From Catenulispora sp. MAP5-51 (lineage in GTDB: Bacteria; Actinomycetota; Actinomycetes; Streptomycetales; Catenulisporaceae): a DNA stretch of 64,000 nt. The stretch is from assembly GCF_041261205.1 (NCBI RefSeq), contig NZ_JBGCCH010000007.1, forward strand, positions 186,001 through 250,000, read 5' to 3'. Below, in pieces: positions 23,317 to 31,998 of the stretch; within the stretch, counting starts at the first letter, position 1; each line of letters begins with the position of its first letter. The position numbers and the translations under genes were made by a program. The notes beneath the pieces are model-generated. The model had not been told where the DNA came from and searched no databases. It saw only the letters and a program-made list of their open reading frames with translations.

Positions 23317-24141
23317 TCAGCGCAGCAGTTCCGCCGGCACCTCGAACACCGGGTTCCGGTACAGCTCGCCGATCGCCTCGGCGTCGTCGCCCGCGCAGGC
23401 CGCCGCCAGCTCGTCCAGCAGCGCGTCGTAGTCGTCTCCGGTCCGGCCCTCGTAGGCCTCGGTCATCTGACCCCACTCGTCCCAGGGCAGGCTCTCGACC
23501 TTGTTCAGGGCCGCGAGGTCCTTCACCGCGTTGCCGCGGATCTCGGCCGGACCGAAGTTCTCGGTGCCGTAGACGCCGAAGGTCGCTCCGTCCACCTCGC
23601 CGCGCCGGTACATGGCCCACGCCTCAGCGCCGGTGAGGAAGTCACCGGGCTTCAGGTCCCCGGCGTTCGGCAGCACGGTGCCGCCGAGGGTCTCGGGGTC
23701 CAGGCGGATCCAGCGCGCGCTGTCCGCCGGGCGGTATTCGATCACCCAGTGGTCGAGCGCCTGGCCGGGCTGGAAGTAGGTCGCGAACCCGCAGCGCACG
23801 CGCGCGGCGGTGCCCGCGTTCCGCAGCAGCGCGCAGGCGAGTACGGCGAAGTGCCGGCACGTCCCGACCACCCGCTCGCCGGGCTCGCGCCCCTGGCTCA
23901 GCGGCGCGGTGCCCGCCGCCATCAGCCGTTCGACGAGTGCCGCCGCCGGCCGGATCTGGTTCTCCGCAAGCCTTTCGGCGGTGATCCCCGCGGCCTTGGC
24001 GTCGTGCGGCTGGATGACCAGGCGCGAGACCGGCCGGCACAGGTCGACCGGATCTGTTGCCAGGCCTCGCAAAGCGGCCGGATCGACCGCGCGCACATCA
24101 GTGAACGGACCGGGAGAGCGGTAATCGATGAGGTTCCCCAT
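23317..24141 (-). CDS. Transglutaminase-like (papain-fold) protein
   Basis: A 274-residue cytoplasmic protein. It has the three parts of a transglutaminase-like catalytic site: Cys in VGTCRHFAVLACALLRNAG (about 94), His in ALDHWVIEYRP (about 129) and Asp in IRLDPETLGG (about 148). The N-terminus MGNLIDYRSPGPFTDVRA and a helical C-terminal part (MYRRGEVDGATFG, DDYDALLDELAAACAGDDAEA) complete it. Such proteins are often proteases or amidases acting on unknown peptides. The start at 24141 begins the conserved part; the frame is open far upstream but only as shadow of the hydrolase gene. It follows the epoxide hydrolase gene at a 41-base gap and may share its transcript. Confidence 0.8.
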   Translation of the reverse strand: MGNLIDYRSPGPFTDVRAVDPAALRGLATDPVDLCRPVSRLVIQPHDAKAAGITAERLAENQIRPAAALVERLMAAGTAPLSQGREPGERVVGTCRHFAVLACALLRNAGTAARVRCGFATYFQPGQALDHWVIEYRPADSARWIRLDPETLGGTVLPNAGDLKPGDFLTGAEAWAMYRRGEVDGATFGVYGTENFGPAEIRGNAVKDLAALNKVESLPWDEWGQMTEAYEGRTGDDYDALLDELAAACAGDDAEAIGELYRNPVFEVPAELLR

Positions 24142-24182
24142 CTGTCCGACTCTAGAACAATTCAGCCCGACTCTGGATTGAC

Positions 24183-25139
24183 TCAGCAGGTCAGATCCCG
24201 GACTCGCGGATCGGGCCGATCGCGTTCCAGGAAGTCCACCAACGCCGCCGTGACCTCGTCGGGTCGCTCCTGCTGGATCCAGTGTCCGGCGTCCAGACGC
24301 ACGACGCCCTTCAGATGGGGCACGACGTTCGGCAGGTCGTCGATCAGCGCCGAGGCGTGGCGGCCGAAGGCGTCGCGGGTCCCGTGAAGGAACAGCGCGG
24401 GCACCTGGATCCTCGCCCGCTGCCAGGCCGCGGTCAGCTCGTGGTTCCGCTCCAGGTTCCGGTACCAGTTGAGCGCGCCGGTGAACCCGGTCCGCTCGAA
24501 CGCGGCCACGTGCGCGTCGAGGTCTGCGGGGGCCAGCCAGTCCGGAATCCCTTTGTCCGGCAGGCAATCCAGCCACCCCCCGCCCTCGGGCAGCACCGGC
24601 TCCCACGGCTCGGACCCGGATCCCAGCACGCCGCGGAACGTCGCCGCGACGTCGCGGGCCAGCTCCCGGTCGGCGGGACCCCGCTCCTGGAAGTACTGCA
24701 TGTAATAGAGGTCGCCGAACCGCTCCCGCATCGCCGCCAGGAAGCTGACATCGCCGCGCGGCACATAGGGCACGCTCATCCCGACCACGCCCCGCACCCG
24801 GTCGGGCCGCATCAGCGCGGTGTTCCACGCGAGCATCGACCCCCAGTCGTGCCCGACCACCGTCGCCTGCTCGATCCGGAACGCGTCGAGCAGCCCGACC
24901 ACGTCCCCCACAAGATGCAGCACCGAGTACTGCTCGACATCCCCGGGCCGGCCGGTCTCCCCGTACCCGCGCAGATCCGGCGCCAGCACGCGGTATCCGG
25001 CCGCGGCGAGATCGCGCACCTGGTGCCGCCAGGAGTACGAGTAGTTCAAGAACCCGTGCAGCAGCACGACAGCCGGCCCGGTACCGGCCTCCACGACGTT
25101 CATCCGGAGCCCGCCGACCACCAACGACCGCTTGTTCAT
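24183..25139 (-). CDS. Alpha/beta hydrolase, epoxide hydrolase type
   Basis: A 318-residue enzyme. The oxyanion motif is LLHGFLNYSYSWRHQV, the nucleophile Asp is in VVGHDWGSMLAW, ring-opening tyrosine is likely in the GALNWYRNLERN cap segment, and the catalytic His is in RLDAGHWIQQE. The order and spacing match soluble epoxide hydrolases and related haloalkane dehalogenases; Asp nucleophile excludes simple esterases. MNKRSLVVGGLRMNVVEAG is the start; a 23-residue upstream extension to 25208 is rejected. Substrate unknown. Confidence 0.88.
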   Translation of the reverse strand: MNKRSLVVGGLRMNVVEAGTGPAVVLLHGFLNYSYSWRHQVRDLAAAGYRVLAPDLRGYGETGRPGDVEQYSVLHLVGDVVGLLDAFRIEQATVVGHDWGSMLAWNTALMRPDRVRGVVGMSVPYVPRGDVSFLAAMRERFGDLYYMQYFQERGPADRELARDVAATFRGVLGSGSEPWEPVLPEGGGWLDCLPDKGIPDWLAPADLDAHVAAFERTGFTGALNWYRNLERNHELTAAWQRARIQVPALFLHGTRDAFGRHASALIDDLPNVVPHLKGVVRLDAGHWIQQERPDEVTAALVDFLERDRPDPRVRDLTC

Positions 25140-25870
25140 CGGGCCACAGTAGGGCTGAAAAGACTGTGCCGGGGCGGAGACCGTGAAGGCAGGTGTATCC
25201 AGGCGCACCGCGCATGGGCGGTCTGCGCGGCGGCTAGTGGGCCCGTAGCCGAGGCAGCCGAGGACGCCTGGCGGCGGCTGAAAGCCTTCACCAAGGCGTG
25301 AATTCGCGGGCGGCGAAGGTGAGAGGTAATCACCTCCGCCGCGCCGCCTCGGTCCTTCTGCGTGGTCCAGACCAATCGGTCCCCCCTCGGGAAATCAGGG
25401 GTCTGTATAAAGGCGCCCGAATCGTCTCGTGCCGCCGTAGCGGGTTTTCCGAAGTCTTTACGTGCCGAAGCTGTCCGAACCGGCCGAACCCCGCCAGGCT
25501 GAAGCGGTCGCGTAACCGATCGCGGGTTCGCGCGTTGGTCAGGGTGTGGGTGGGAACTTGTGTACGGAGCAAGGGTCGCGCGGTGTGCCGGTCGCCGGTA
25601 CGCCGCCTCGGCGGCTCTTCGGGCTCGGTGCTGCGCGGTGTCGTCGACCTCTGACATGCCCTCGCGGGCGCGGTGCGTCCGTGCGCGCGCCCGGCACCTG
25701 CGCCCCTGGCGTGAAACCCTTATCCACGCCCTCAGATATCGCCTCGCGGGCGACTCCTGATGTAATGGGTCCAGGGTCGATCATGGCACATCTTTGTCAG
25801 GTTTCTGATATGTTCTTCGAATTCGAGCCGGTATCCACTTCGTAATCGACTCAGAACGTAGGGTTGGCAT
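25140..25870. other. Long non-coding stretch upstream of the conservon
   Basis: A 731-base gap between the divergent epoxide hydrolase gene and the conservon. Open frames here lack ribosome sites and read like random Arg/Gly/Pro sequence. It contains a 13-base hairpin (25310-25342), a lower G+C segment from about 25730 and a 10-base palindrome TCGAATTCGA at 25817. No RNA gene was recognised, but an unknown small RNA is possible. Confidence 0.5.
25310..25342. terminator. Orphan hairpin in the pre-conservon gap
   Basis: GGCGGCGAAGGTGA and TCACCTCCGCCGC-type arms pair over 13 bases with one mismatch around loop GAGGTAA. No annotated gene ends here, so it may end an unrecognised small RNA. Confidence 0.35.
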
Positions 25871-25924
25871 ATGGCTTCCGTACTAGCTCGCAGCCGCAGC
25901 CACGCCGGCGGTGACCCCCGGTGA
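25871..25924 (+). CDS. 17-residue leader ORF overlapping the conservon start
   Basis: ATG at 25871 opens MASVLARSRSHAGGDPR with TGA at 25922-25924, overlapping the GTG start of the conservon kinase gene (25921). An AGGG precedes the ATG at seven bases; the GTG itself has no good ribosome site. Probably a coupling leader, its product of no own function. Confidence 0.45.
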   Translation: MASVLARSRSHAGGDPR

Positions 25925-28317
25925 CCGCGGCGGACCGCGTCCAGGAGGCGCCGCGTCCCGGCCACGGCGCGCCCGGCCGGCACTCGGCCTACGGCGCCGA
26001 GCAGCGCCGGCCCGCCGGCCGCCGGCCGACCGCCTGGGTCGTGGCCCCCTCGGTGTGCTCGGCGGTGCTGGCGGCCGCTGCGATCTTTATCGTGGTCGAC
26101 GGCGCGCACTCGGCCGGCTACCACATCAGCGGCGGCACGATGACCGCCGTCTGGGTCCTCGTCGGCCTGATCGTCGCGGTCGTCCTGGCCACCCTGGCCT
26201 TCGCCGGGCGCCCGGGCCGCGCGGCTGAGATATCCGGGATATCCGGGGCGGGCGACCCCGGGTTCCGGCCGGCGCCGCAGCCCCCGATGGCGCAGCCGCA
26301 GCCGCAGCCCCATCCCCAGTCGCAGCCGCAGATGCGACCGCAGCCCCACGCGGCGCCGGGCCCCGGGCCGCAGCAGCAGATGCCGACCCCGCCTCCGGCG
26401 CCCCCGGCCTCCGCGCACGTCGTGGCCAACGCCACCGAGGCGGCGGCGACCCTGGCCGCGGCGACCAAGGCCTCGGTCGGCCCCACGTCCATCTCCGACG
26501 AGGGTGTGGACCTGCAGGTCATCTTCGCGCAGCTGGTGCGCCGGCTGCTCACCCTGGTGCTGCAGCAGATCAACCGGCTCGACGAGCTGGAGAACGAGGT
26601 CGAGGACCCCAAGCTCCTGAAGTCCCTGTTCGGCATCGACCACCAGGCCACCCAGGTCCGCCGCTACGGCGAGAACATCGGCGTGCTGGTCGGGGCGCTC
26701 CCGCAGCGGCAGTGGACGCACCCGGTCCCGGTCACCGTGGCCCAGCGCTCGGCGGTCTCCGAGACCCCGGACTACCCGCGCGTGCAGGTGATCCCGCGGG
26801 CCCCGGGCCGCATCCACGGCCACGCGGTCTCCGACGTCATCCACATCCTGTCGGAGCTGGTGGAGAACGCCACCAACTACTCCAACCCGACCACCAAGGT
26901 CACCGTCGGCGCGCACCGGGTGTCCGCGGGCCTGGCGATCGAGATCAACGACCACGGCATCGGCATGGAGTCCGACCAGTTCCGGCGGCTGAACACGCTG
27001 CTGCGCGACCCGTCCGGCGCGAATGTCAGGGACCTGCTTTCGCAGGGCCGCATCGGCCTGTCCGTGGTCGCCAAGATGGCCCAGCGCCACGGGATCGCCG
27101 TCGAGCTGGCGCCGAACGTCACCGGCGGCACCATGGCCCTGGTGGTCATCCCGGACGCGCTGCTGGCGCCGGAGGAGCTGCCGGCCGACAAGGGGCAGCA
27201 GCCGCGCCGCGGCGTCGACCACACGCAGCTGCCGGCCCGTCCGGCGCTGGCGTCGCTGCCGCTGCCGGACACCCTTCCGCCGGCGACCGCCCATGCCAAT
27301 GGCGTCGGGGCCACCGGATCGCTGTCCATGTCCGGCCCGGCCGGGTCGAGCCCGGCGGCTTCGCTGGCCCCGATCGCCCCGGTCACGCCCGCGGCCCCGA
27401 ACTCGGCGGCCTCGCTGTCCCCGGTGACCGCCTCGACGCCGCCGCCGCTGCCGACCGCGTCCCCGCTCTCCTCCTCCGGCTCGCACGCCGCGCCGCTGCC
27501 GTCCCGGACGGCCATGGGCGGGTCCCCGCTGCCCACTTCGCCCGCCGCCGCGGCGCAGGAGGCTTCGCGCCAGGCCCCGCCGTCCTCGCCGCGGCCCGCG
27601 GTGCCCGCGCCGGGCCAGCCGGCCGCGCCCGGCTACGGCCGGCCGGACTACTCCCAGCCGAGCTATCAGCAGGCGGATTACTCGGCACCGGATTACTCGG
27701 CATCGGACTTCTCGGCACCGGACTACTCGCTGCCGGGCTACTCCCAGCCGAGCCACGGCCGCCAGGTCCCGGCTCCGGCTCCGGCCCCGCAGAACCAGGC
27801 CGCACAGAACCAGGCCGCACAGAAACAGGCCGCACAGAACCAGGCCCCGCAGCGCCCGGCCGAAGCGCAGTGGCCGTCCATCACCCCGCCGACGACGACC
27901 GGCGCCCCCGCGCCGTCGCAGGGCTCGTCGCTGCCGGGCCCCACCGGTTCCGTCGTGCCGTATCCGTCGGCGTCGTCGGCCTCGTCGTTCTCGCCGTCCG
28001 CCGGCCAGGCCCCCGGCACCTCCGTGCCGCCGTGGTCCCAGCCCGGCGGGCAGACCCCCGAATCGGCCTCGGGCCGGCTGTCCGACGGCCGCCCGCAGCT
28101 TCGCCGCCGCACCCCGCAGGGCCACATCTCCGCGCGCCTGATCCAGGACGAGTCGCAGGAGAGCCGGCACGGCACCGGTGCGCTGTCCCCGACGATGATG
28201 TCGGACTTCTGGCAAGGCCTTTCCTCGGGCACCGCACCGGCCGACCCCCCGGCGGCCGGGCCGGATCCTTCGCAGCACGATCGCACCACCGCGAACCGTC
28301 AGGAGTGGAACCAGTGA
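25921..28317 (+). CDS. Conservon histidine-kinase-like protein (CvnA type)
   Basis: A 798-residue protein. Two membrane helices (about 39-58 and 72-93) enclose a short outside loop, then a Pro/Gln-rich linker, a helical phosphoacceptor-like region (LLKSLFGIDHQATQVRRYGENI) and an ATPase domain with N-box ELVENATNYSNP (about 310), G1 NDHGIGM (about 343) and GRIGLSVVAKMAQRHG. The rest, about 370 residues, is a low-complexity Pro/Ala/Ser tail with repeats APDYSASDFSAPDYS and NQAAQNQAAQ. CvnA proteins anchor a membrane complex with CvnB, C and D that acts like a G-protein-coupled sensor in actinomycetes. First gene of a tightly overlapping five-gene operon. Confidence 0.92.
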   Translation: MTAADRVQEAPRPGHGAPGRHSAYGAEQRRPAGRRPTAWVVAPSVCSAVLAAAAIFIVVDGAHSAGYHISGGTMTAVWVLVGLIVAVVLATLAFAGRPGRAAEISGISGAGDPGFRPAPQPPMAQPQPQPHPQSQPQMRPQPHAAPGPGPQQQMPTPPPAPPASAHVVANATEAAATLAAATKASVGPTSISDEGVDLQVIFAQLVRRLLTLVLQQINRLDELENEVEDPKLLKSLFGIDHQATQVRRYGENIGVLVGALPQRQWTHPVPVTVAQRSAVSETPDYPRVQVIPRAPGRIHGHAVSDVIHILSELVENATNYSNPTTKVTVGAHRVSAGLAIEINDHGIGMESDQFRRLNTLLRDPSGANVRDLLSQGRIGLSVVAKMAQRHGIAVELAPNVTGGTMALVVIPDALLAPEELPADKGQQPRRGVDHTQLPARPALASLPLPDTLPPATAHANGVGATGSLSMSGPAGSSPAASLAPIAPVTPAAPNSAASLSPVTASTPPPLPTASPLSSSGSHAAPLPSRTAMGGSPLPTSPAAAAQEASRQAPPSSPRPAVPAPGQPAAPGYGRPDYSQPSYQQADYSAPDYSASDFSAPDYSLPGYSQPSHGRQVPAPAPAPQNQAAQNQAAQKQAAQNQAPQRPAEAQWPSITPPTTTGAPAPSQGSSLPGPTGSVVPYPSASSASSFSPSAGQAPGTSVPPWSQPGGQTPESASGRLSDGRPQLRRRTPQGHISARLIQDESQESRHGTGALSPTMMSDFWQGLSSGTAPADPPAAGPDPSQHDRTTANRQEWNQ

Positions 28318-28745
28318 GCAACCAGACCGAAGAGAATCTCAGCTGGCTGATCAACCGGATGCTGCAGAGCATCCCGGCCGCCCGCAGCGTGCTGCTGATG
28401 TCGACGGACGGTTTGGTCCGCGCCTACACCACCGGTCTGAACAAGGACGAGGCCGACACCCTGGCCGCCGCCGAGAGCGGCATGTGGGGCATCGTCACGG
28501 CCATCGGCAAGACGGTCCGGGCCGGCGGGGTGCGCCAGGTCGTGGTGGAGCTCGACGGGGCGTTCCTGTGCGTCGGCGCCGCCGGCCCCGGCACCTGCAT
28601 AGGGGTGCTGGCCGACCGCGAGGCCGACCCCCGGCAGATCGGGTTCGAGATGCAGCGCTGCGTCACCGCCGTGGTCCGGGAACTGGGCACGGCCCCGCGC
28701 GGCGCCGCGGACGGTGCGGTGGCAGCGGCCCGGGCCCGGTCGTGA
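28314..28745 (+). CDS. Conservon roadblock/LC7 protein (CvnB type)
   Basis: A 143-residue roadblock/LC7 domain protein (NLSWLINRMLQSIPAARSVL, LLMSTDGLVRAYTTGL, GTCIGVLADREADPRQIG). In Myxococcus MglB this fold is the GTPase-activating partner of the MglA GTPase; conservon CvnB is thought to act likewise on CvnD. GTG start overlaps the preceding TGA by GTGA and has AGGAG upstream. Confidence 0.92.
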   Translation: MSNQTEENLSWLINRMLQSIPAARSVLLMSTDGLVRAYTTGLNKDEADTLAAAESGMWGIVTAIGKTVRAGGVRQVVVELDGAFLCVGAAGPGTCIGVLADREADPRQIGFEMQRCVTAVVRELGTAPRGAADGAVAAARARS

Positions 28746-29113
28746 GCCGGGGCGATCCGGATGCCTTCGTCGACTCCGCGGCCGGCCGGCTCATCCGGCC
28801 GTACGCGGTGGCCGGCGGCCGGACGGCGCCCAACGCCGACTTCCACCTGGTGACCTATGTGGTGGCCACCGGCCGCGAGCCGGGCGACCTGGGCCCGGAC
28901 CACGACGACATCCTGAGCCTGTGCGACCGGCCGATCTCGGTCGCCGAGGTCTCGGCACTGTCCGGGCTCCCGCTGGCCGTCACCAAGATCCTGCTGTCCG
29001 ACCTGCTCGGCTGGCGCGCCATCGACACCCGCGCGCCCGTGCCCGTCTTCGAACGGGCCCGGCCGAGCACAGACCTTCTGGAGAAGGTGCTGGATGCCCT
29101 CTACAAGCTCTGA
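28742..29113 (+). CDS. Conservon DUF742 protein (CvnC type)
   Basis: A 123-residue DUF742 winged-helix-like protein: GRLIRPYAVAGGRTAP, FHLVTYVVATG, LCDRPISVAEVSALSGLPLAVTKILLSDL and C-terminal LLEKVLDALYKL. The GTG start at 28742 overlaps the preceding stop by GTGA. CvnC couples to CvnD in the membrane-associated complex; its exact role is unknown. Confidence 0.92.
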   Translation: MSRGDPDAFVDSAAGRLIRPYAVAGGRTAPNADFHLVTYVVATGREPGDLGPDHDDILSLCDRPISVAEVSALSGLPLAVTKILLSDLLGWRAIDTRAPVPVFERARPSTDLLEKVLDALYKL

Positions 29114-29714
29114 CCTCCCCGGCGGTCTCAAGCTCCTGATAGCCGGCGGCTTCGGCGTGGGCAAGACCACGCTGGTCGGGGCGGTCTCGGAGATCACGCC
29201 GCTGAAGACCGAGGCCACCATCACCGAGGCCAGCGTCGGCGTCGACGACATCGCGCTGACCGGCGGCAAGACCACCACCACGGTGGCGCTGGACTTCGGC
29301 CGGATCAGCATCGCCGACGAGTACGTGCTGTTCCTGTTCGGGATGCCCGGCCAGGAGCGGTTCTGGTTCATGTGGGACCAGCTGTGCATCGGGGCGCTCG
29401 GCGTCATCGTGCTGGTCGACACCCGCCGCATCGAGGACTCCTTCGAGGCGGTGGACTACTTCGAGCGCACCGGGATCCCGTTCCTGGTCGCCGTCAACGA
29501 GTTCGAGGGCGCGCAGTTCGCCTACACCGCCATGGAGGTGCGCGAGGCGCTCCAGCTGCGCGCCGAGGTACCGGTGGTGATGTGCGACGCCCGCTCGCGC
29601 ACCTCATCCGTGAACGTCCTCATCGCGCTGGTGAAGCACCTGCAGAGCATCGACTACCGGACAGTCCGGCCTGCCGCCCCCGAGCCGGCCGCGCATGAAG
29701 GAAGCTACATATGA
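29094..29714 (+). CDS. Conservon Ras-like GTPase (CvnD type)
   Basis: A 206-residue MglA-like small GTPase. Walker A is GGFGVGKTTLVGAVSE; the switch-2 element is FLFGMPGQERFWFMWDQL; specificity elements are AVNEFEG (in place of NKxD) and MCDARSR. The N-terminus overlaps CvnC by 20 bases, so translation is coupled. With CvnB as likely GTPase-activating partner and CvnA as sensor, it is the output switch. Confidence 0.93.
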   Translation: MPSTSSDLPGGLKLLIAGGFGVGKTTLVGAVSEITPLKTEATITEASVGVDDIALTGGKTTTTVALDFGRISIADEYVLFLFGMPGQERFWFMWDQLCIGALGVIVLVDTRRIEDSFEAVDYFERTGIPFLVAVNEFEGAQFAYTAMEVREALQLRAEVPVVMCDARSRTSSVNVLIALVKHLQSIDYRTVRPAAPEPAAHEGSYI

Positions 29715-30679
29715 CAGAGCGCGACGACTTCAATACCCCGGCCCTGCGGCTGGGCCAGCCGGCGCCGTCGGACGCCGCCGCGCGCGCGGCCCGGCAGCGC
29801 GAGCTGGGGCTGGCCACCACGCCGGACTCCGTGTTCGACGAGGTCGCGCGCAGGGCGGCCGAGGCCACCGGCGCCAGCGCGGCGATGGTGAACATGGTCG
29901 GCGAGGACGGCCAGTACCTGGTGGGCCTGTACGGCCGGGAACCGGCCAGCGGCGAGCCGGCCTTCCTGGGCGACCCGGGCCGGTACGTGGCCATGGAACT
30001 GGGCTTCTGCGTGCACGTCGTGGGCCGCAAGGCCGCGCTGACGCTGGACGACGTCTTCGACTTCTCCCGCTTCCGCGGCAACCCGATCGTGGACGAGCTC
30101 GGCGTGCGCAGCTACATCGGCGTGCCGCTGATGGACGAGGACGGAACGGTCATCGGCACCGTGTGCGCGATCGATCCGGCGCCCCGCAGCGAGTCCGACG
30201 GCAACTCCTGGGGCAACCACGGCCTGCAGGTGCTCAAGGCCGCGCGCGACGAGGTGCTGGCGGAGATCGGCGGCCGGCAGAAGATCATCGGCGCGCTGGA
30301 GGCCGTCGGCGGCACGGCGATGATCGCCGCGCGCCCGGGCCTGGAGGTGCTGTACGCCAACACGTTGCACGACCAGCTCTTCGGCGCGGTCGGGCTCCTC
30401 GGCACGCCGGCCCCGGAGGCGTTCCCGCACCTGGCGCCGGTCGGGATCCTGGCGGTCATCGAGAGCCTGGACCATGGCGGCGGCCCGGCGGTCACCGCCC
30501 CGATCCCGCTGAACGAGCCGGCCACCGGCACCGTGATCTTCGCCTCGGTCCCGGTCCGGGTCCCCGGCCACGACGCGGCGGTGCTCACGGTGGGGCTGCG
30601 GGACAGCGACGCCGCGATGGTGACGAGCCGGGCGGCTCAGCTCGCCGCGGAGGTCGGGGACCTGACGGACACCCTCTGA
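29711..30679 (+). CDS. GAF-domain protein, fifth conservon gene
   Basis: A 322-residue soluble protein with a GAF sensory domain at about 25-175 (TPDSVFDEVARRAAEATGASAAMVNMV, then AALTLDDVFDFSRFRGNPIVDELGVRSYIGVPL) and a PAS-like C-terminal part (GGTAMIAARPGLEVLYANTLHDQLFGAVGLLG). ATGA overlap with the GTPase gene and GAAGGAAGC upstream. Other conservons carry a cytochrome P450 (CvnE) here; a GAF sensor is a different fifth partner and could be the ligand or redox input for the G-protein system. No effector domain is visible. Confidence 0.82.
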   Translation: MTERDDFNTPALRLGQPAPSDAAARAARQRELGLATTPDSVFDEVARRAAEATGASAAMVNMVGEDGQYLVGLYGREPASGEPAFLGDPGRYVAMELGFCVHVVGRKAALTLDDVFDFSRFRGNPIVDELGVRSYIGVPLMDEDGTVIGTVCAIDPAPRSESDGNSWGNHGLQVLKAARDEVLAEIGGRQKIIGALEAVGGTAMIAARPGLEVLYANTLHDQLFGAVGLLGTPAPEAFPHLAPVGILAVIESLDHGGGPAVTAPIPLNEPATGTVIFASVPVRVPGHDAAVLTVGLRDSDAAMVTSRAAQLAAEVGDLTDTL

Positions 30680-30726
30680 ACCCTGATACCCGCCGGCAGC
30701 CCGGCTTTCCCGCCCCGATCCTGTTC

Positions 30727-30755
30727 GGCCCGGTCCCGTATGGCCTGACCGGGCC
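30727..30755. terminator. Hairpin between conservon and ketoacyl synthase genes
   Basis: GGCCCGGTC (30727-30735) and GACCGGGCC (30747-30755) pair perfectly around an 11-base loop between convergent genes, so it can end both. Confidence 0.6.
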
Positions 30756-30864
30756 CGCCGCCGGCGACTGTCGGTCGGCACCGGTGGCCGGGCGCCGACC
30801 ACGACGCCCGACGCCCGACGCCCGCGGCCAGGATCCGGACGGGCCGCGGACGCGCGGGCGCCGG

Positions 30865-31866
30865 TCAGACCGGCTTGATGTCCGGCCAGGTGAGCGTGGC
30901 CGACCCCCAGGTCAGTCCGCCCCCGAAGGCGGTCAGCAGCAGGTTGTCGCCGGGCTGGACCGTACCCTCGGCCGCCGCGCGGGCCAGCGCCAGCGGGATC
31001 GAGGCGGCCGAGGTGTTGCCGACGCGGTCCAGGTCGACGACGGCGCGGTCGCGGTCCATCCCCAGCCGGTCGGCCACACCGTGCATGATGCGCAGGTTCG
31101 CCTGGTGCGGGACGAGCCGGTCGACGTCGGCCACCGTCCACCCGGTCTGCTCCAGGACGGACTCGCAGGAGCCGACCATGCGGCTCACCGACTCCCGGAA
31201 CACCTCCCGGCCCGCCATCTTGAGGTAGGTGTCCGTCGCCGGCGCGGCCGACCCGGTGGAGCGCTGCCGGGAGCCGCCGGCCGGAACGGTGATCAGGTCG
31301 GTGCCGGAACCGTCGCTGCCCAGATCCAGCGCCTGTAACGCGCCCGGCTCCGAGGACTGTCCGGACCGCAGCAGTACCGCGCCCGCGCCGTCGCCGAAGA
31401 TGACGCCCGTCGAGCGGTCGTCGGGATCCAGGATGGTGCTGAAGGTGTCCGCGCCGATCACCAGGACGCGGTCGGCGATCCCGGTGGCGATGAGCCCGGC
31501 GCCGGTGGCCAGTCCGTACAGGAACCCCGAGCAGACGGCGGCGACGTCGAAGGCCGCGGCGCCGCGCAGACCCAGGCGCGTGGCCACAGCCGGCGCGGTC
31601 GCCGGACACGGCCGGTCCGGCGTGGTCGTGGCCACCACCACGGCCTGCGGCTGATCGCCCCCGGCGGACTCCACGGCCCGGGCTCCGGCTTCCACCGCCA
31701 GATCCGAGGTCGCCTGGCCGGGTTCGATCCAGTACCGGGCCCCGATGCCTGTGCGGCTGCGGATCCACTCGTCGGAGGTGTCCAGCCGCCCTGCGAGCAT
31801 GTCGTTGGTGATCGCGGACGCCGGCACGCTCGAACCCAGACCCGCTACGACCGCGGCGCCGGTCAT
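30865..31866 (-). CDS. Beta-ketoacyl-ACP synthase III (FabH-like)
   Basis: A 333-residue thiolase-fold condensing enzyme. Catalytic triad in standard places: Cys112 in DVAAVCSGFLYGLATG, His in VPHQANLRIM and Asn in RVGNTSAASIPLAL. Such enzymes load an acyl-CoA and condense it with a malonyl-ACP, or in some clusters act on acyl-ACP partners. It is third in a row after acyl-CoA dehydrogenase and acyl carrier protein genes on the same strand, separated from the carrier gene by a terminator and a leader ORF. The ATG overlaps the leader ORF stop (ATGA). Confidence 0.93.
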   Translation of the reverse strand: MTGAAVVAGLGSSVPASAITNDMLAGRLDTSDEWIRSRTGIGARYWIEPGQATSDLAVEAGARAVESAGGDQPQAVVVATTTPDRPCPATAPAVATRLGLRGAAAFDVAAVCSGFLYGLATGAGLIATGIADRVLVIGADTFSTILDPDDRSTGVIFGDGAGAVLLRSGQSSEPGALQALDLGSDGSGTDLITVPAGGSRQRSTGSAAPATDTYLKMAGREVFRESVSRMVGSCESVLEQTGWTVADVDRLVPHQANLRIMHGVADRLGMDRDRAVVDLDRVGNTSAASIPLALARAAAEGTVQPGDNLLLTAFGGGLTWGSATLTWPDIKPV

Positions 31867-31946
31867 ATCCTGATCCCCCCGCGGTCGTCAACACAGAAGT
31901 CGGGGGCGGTGTCGGTCTGCCGATCGGTCCGACATCTCTTGTCCAT
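31863..31946 (-). CDS. 27-residue leader ORF before the ketoacyl synthase gene
   Basis: ATG at 31946 opens MDKRCRTDRQTDTAPDFC plus nine more residues; its TGA overlaps the ATG of the synthase gene (ATGA). GGAAAGAG lies four bases upstream. The peptide is charged and has two Cys but no signal. Translational coupling is the likely purpose; a regulatory peptide is possible. Confidence 0.5.
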   Translation of the reverse strand: MDKRCRTDRQTDTAPDFCVDDRGGIRI

Positions 31947-31998
31947 GGGGCTCTTTCCTTGCCAGAGAGAATCCGTGAGCGGAACAGAAACGGAAAAA

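Noticed and set aside
25298-25654. 118-residue plus-strand protein
   Set aside because: Arg/Ser/Gly-rich random composition, no ribosome site.
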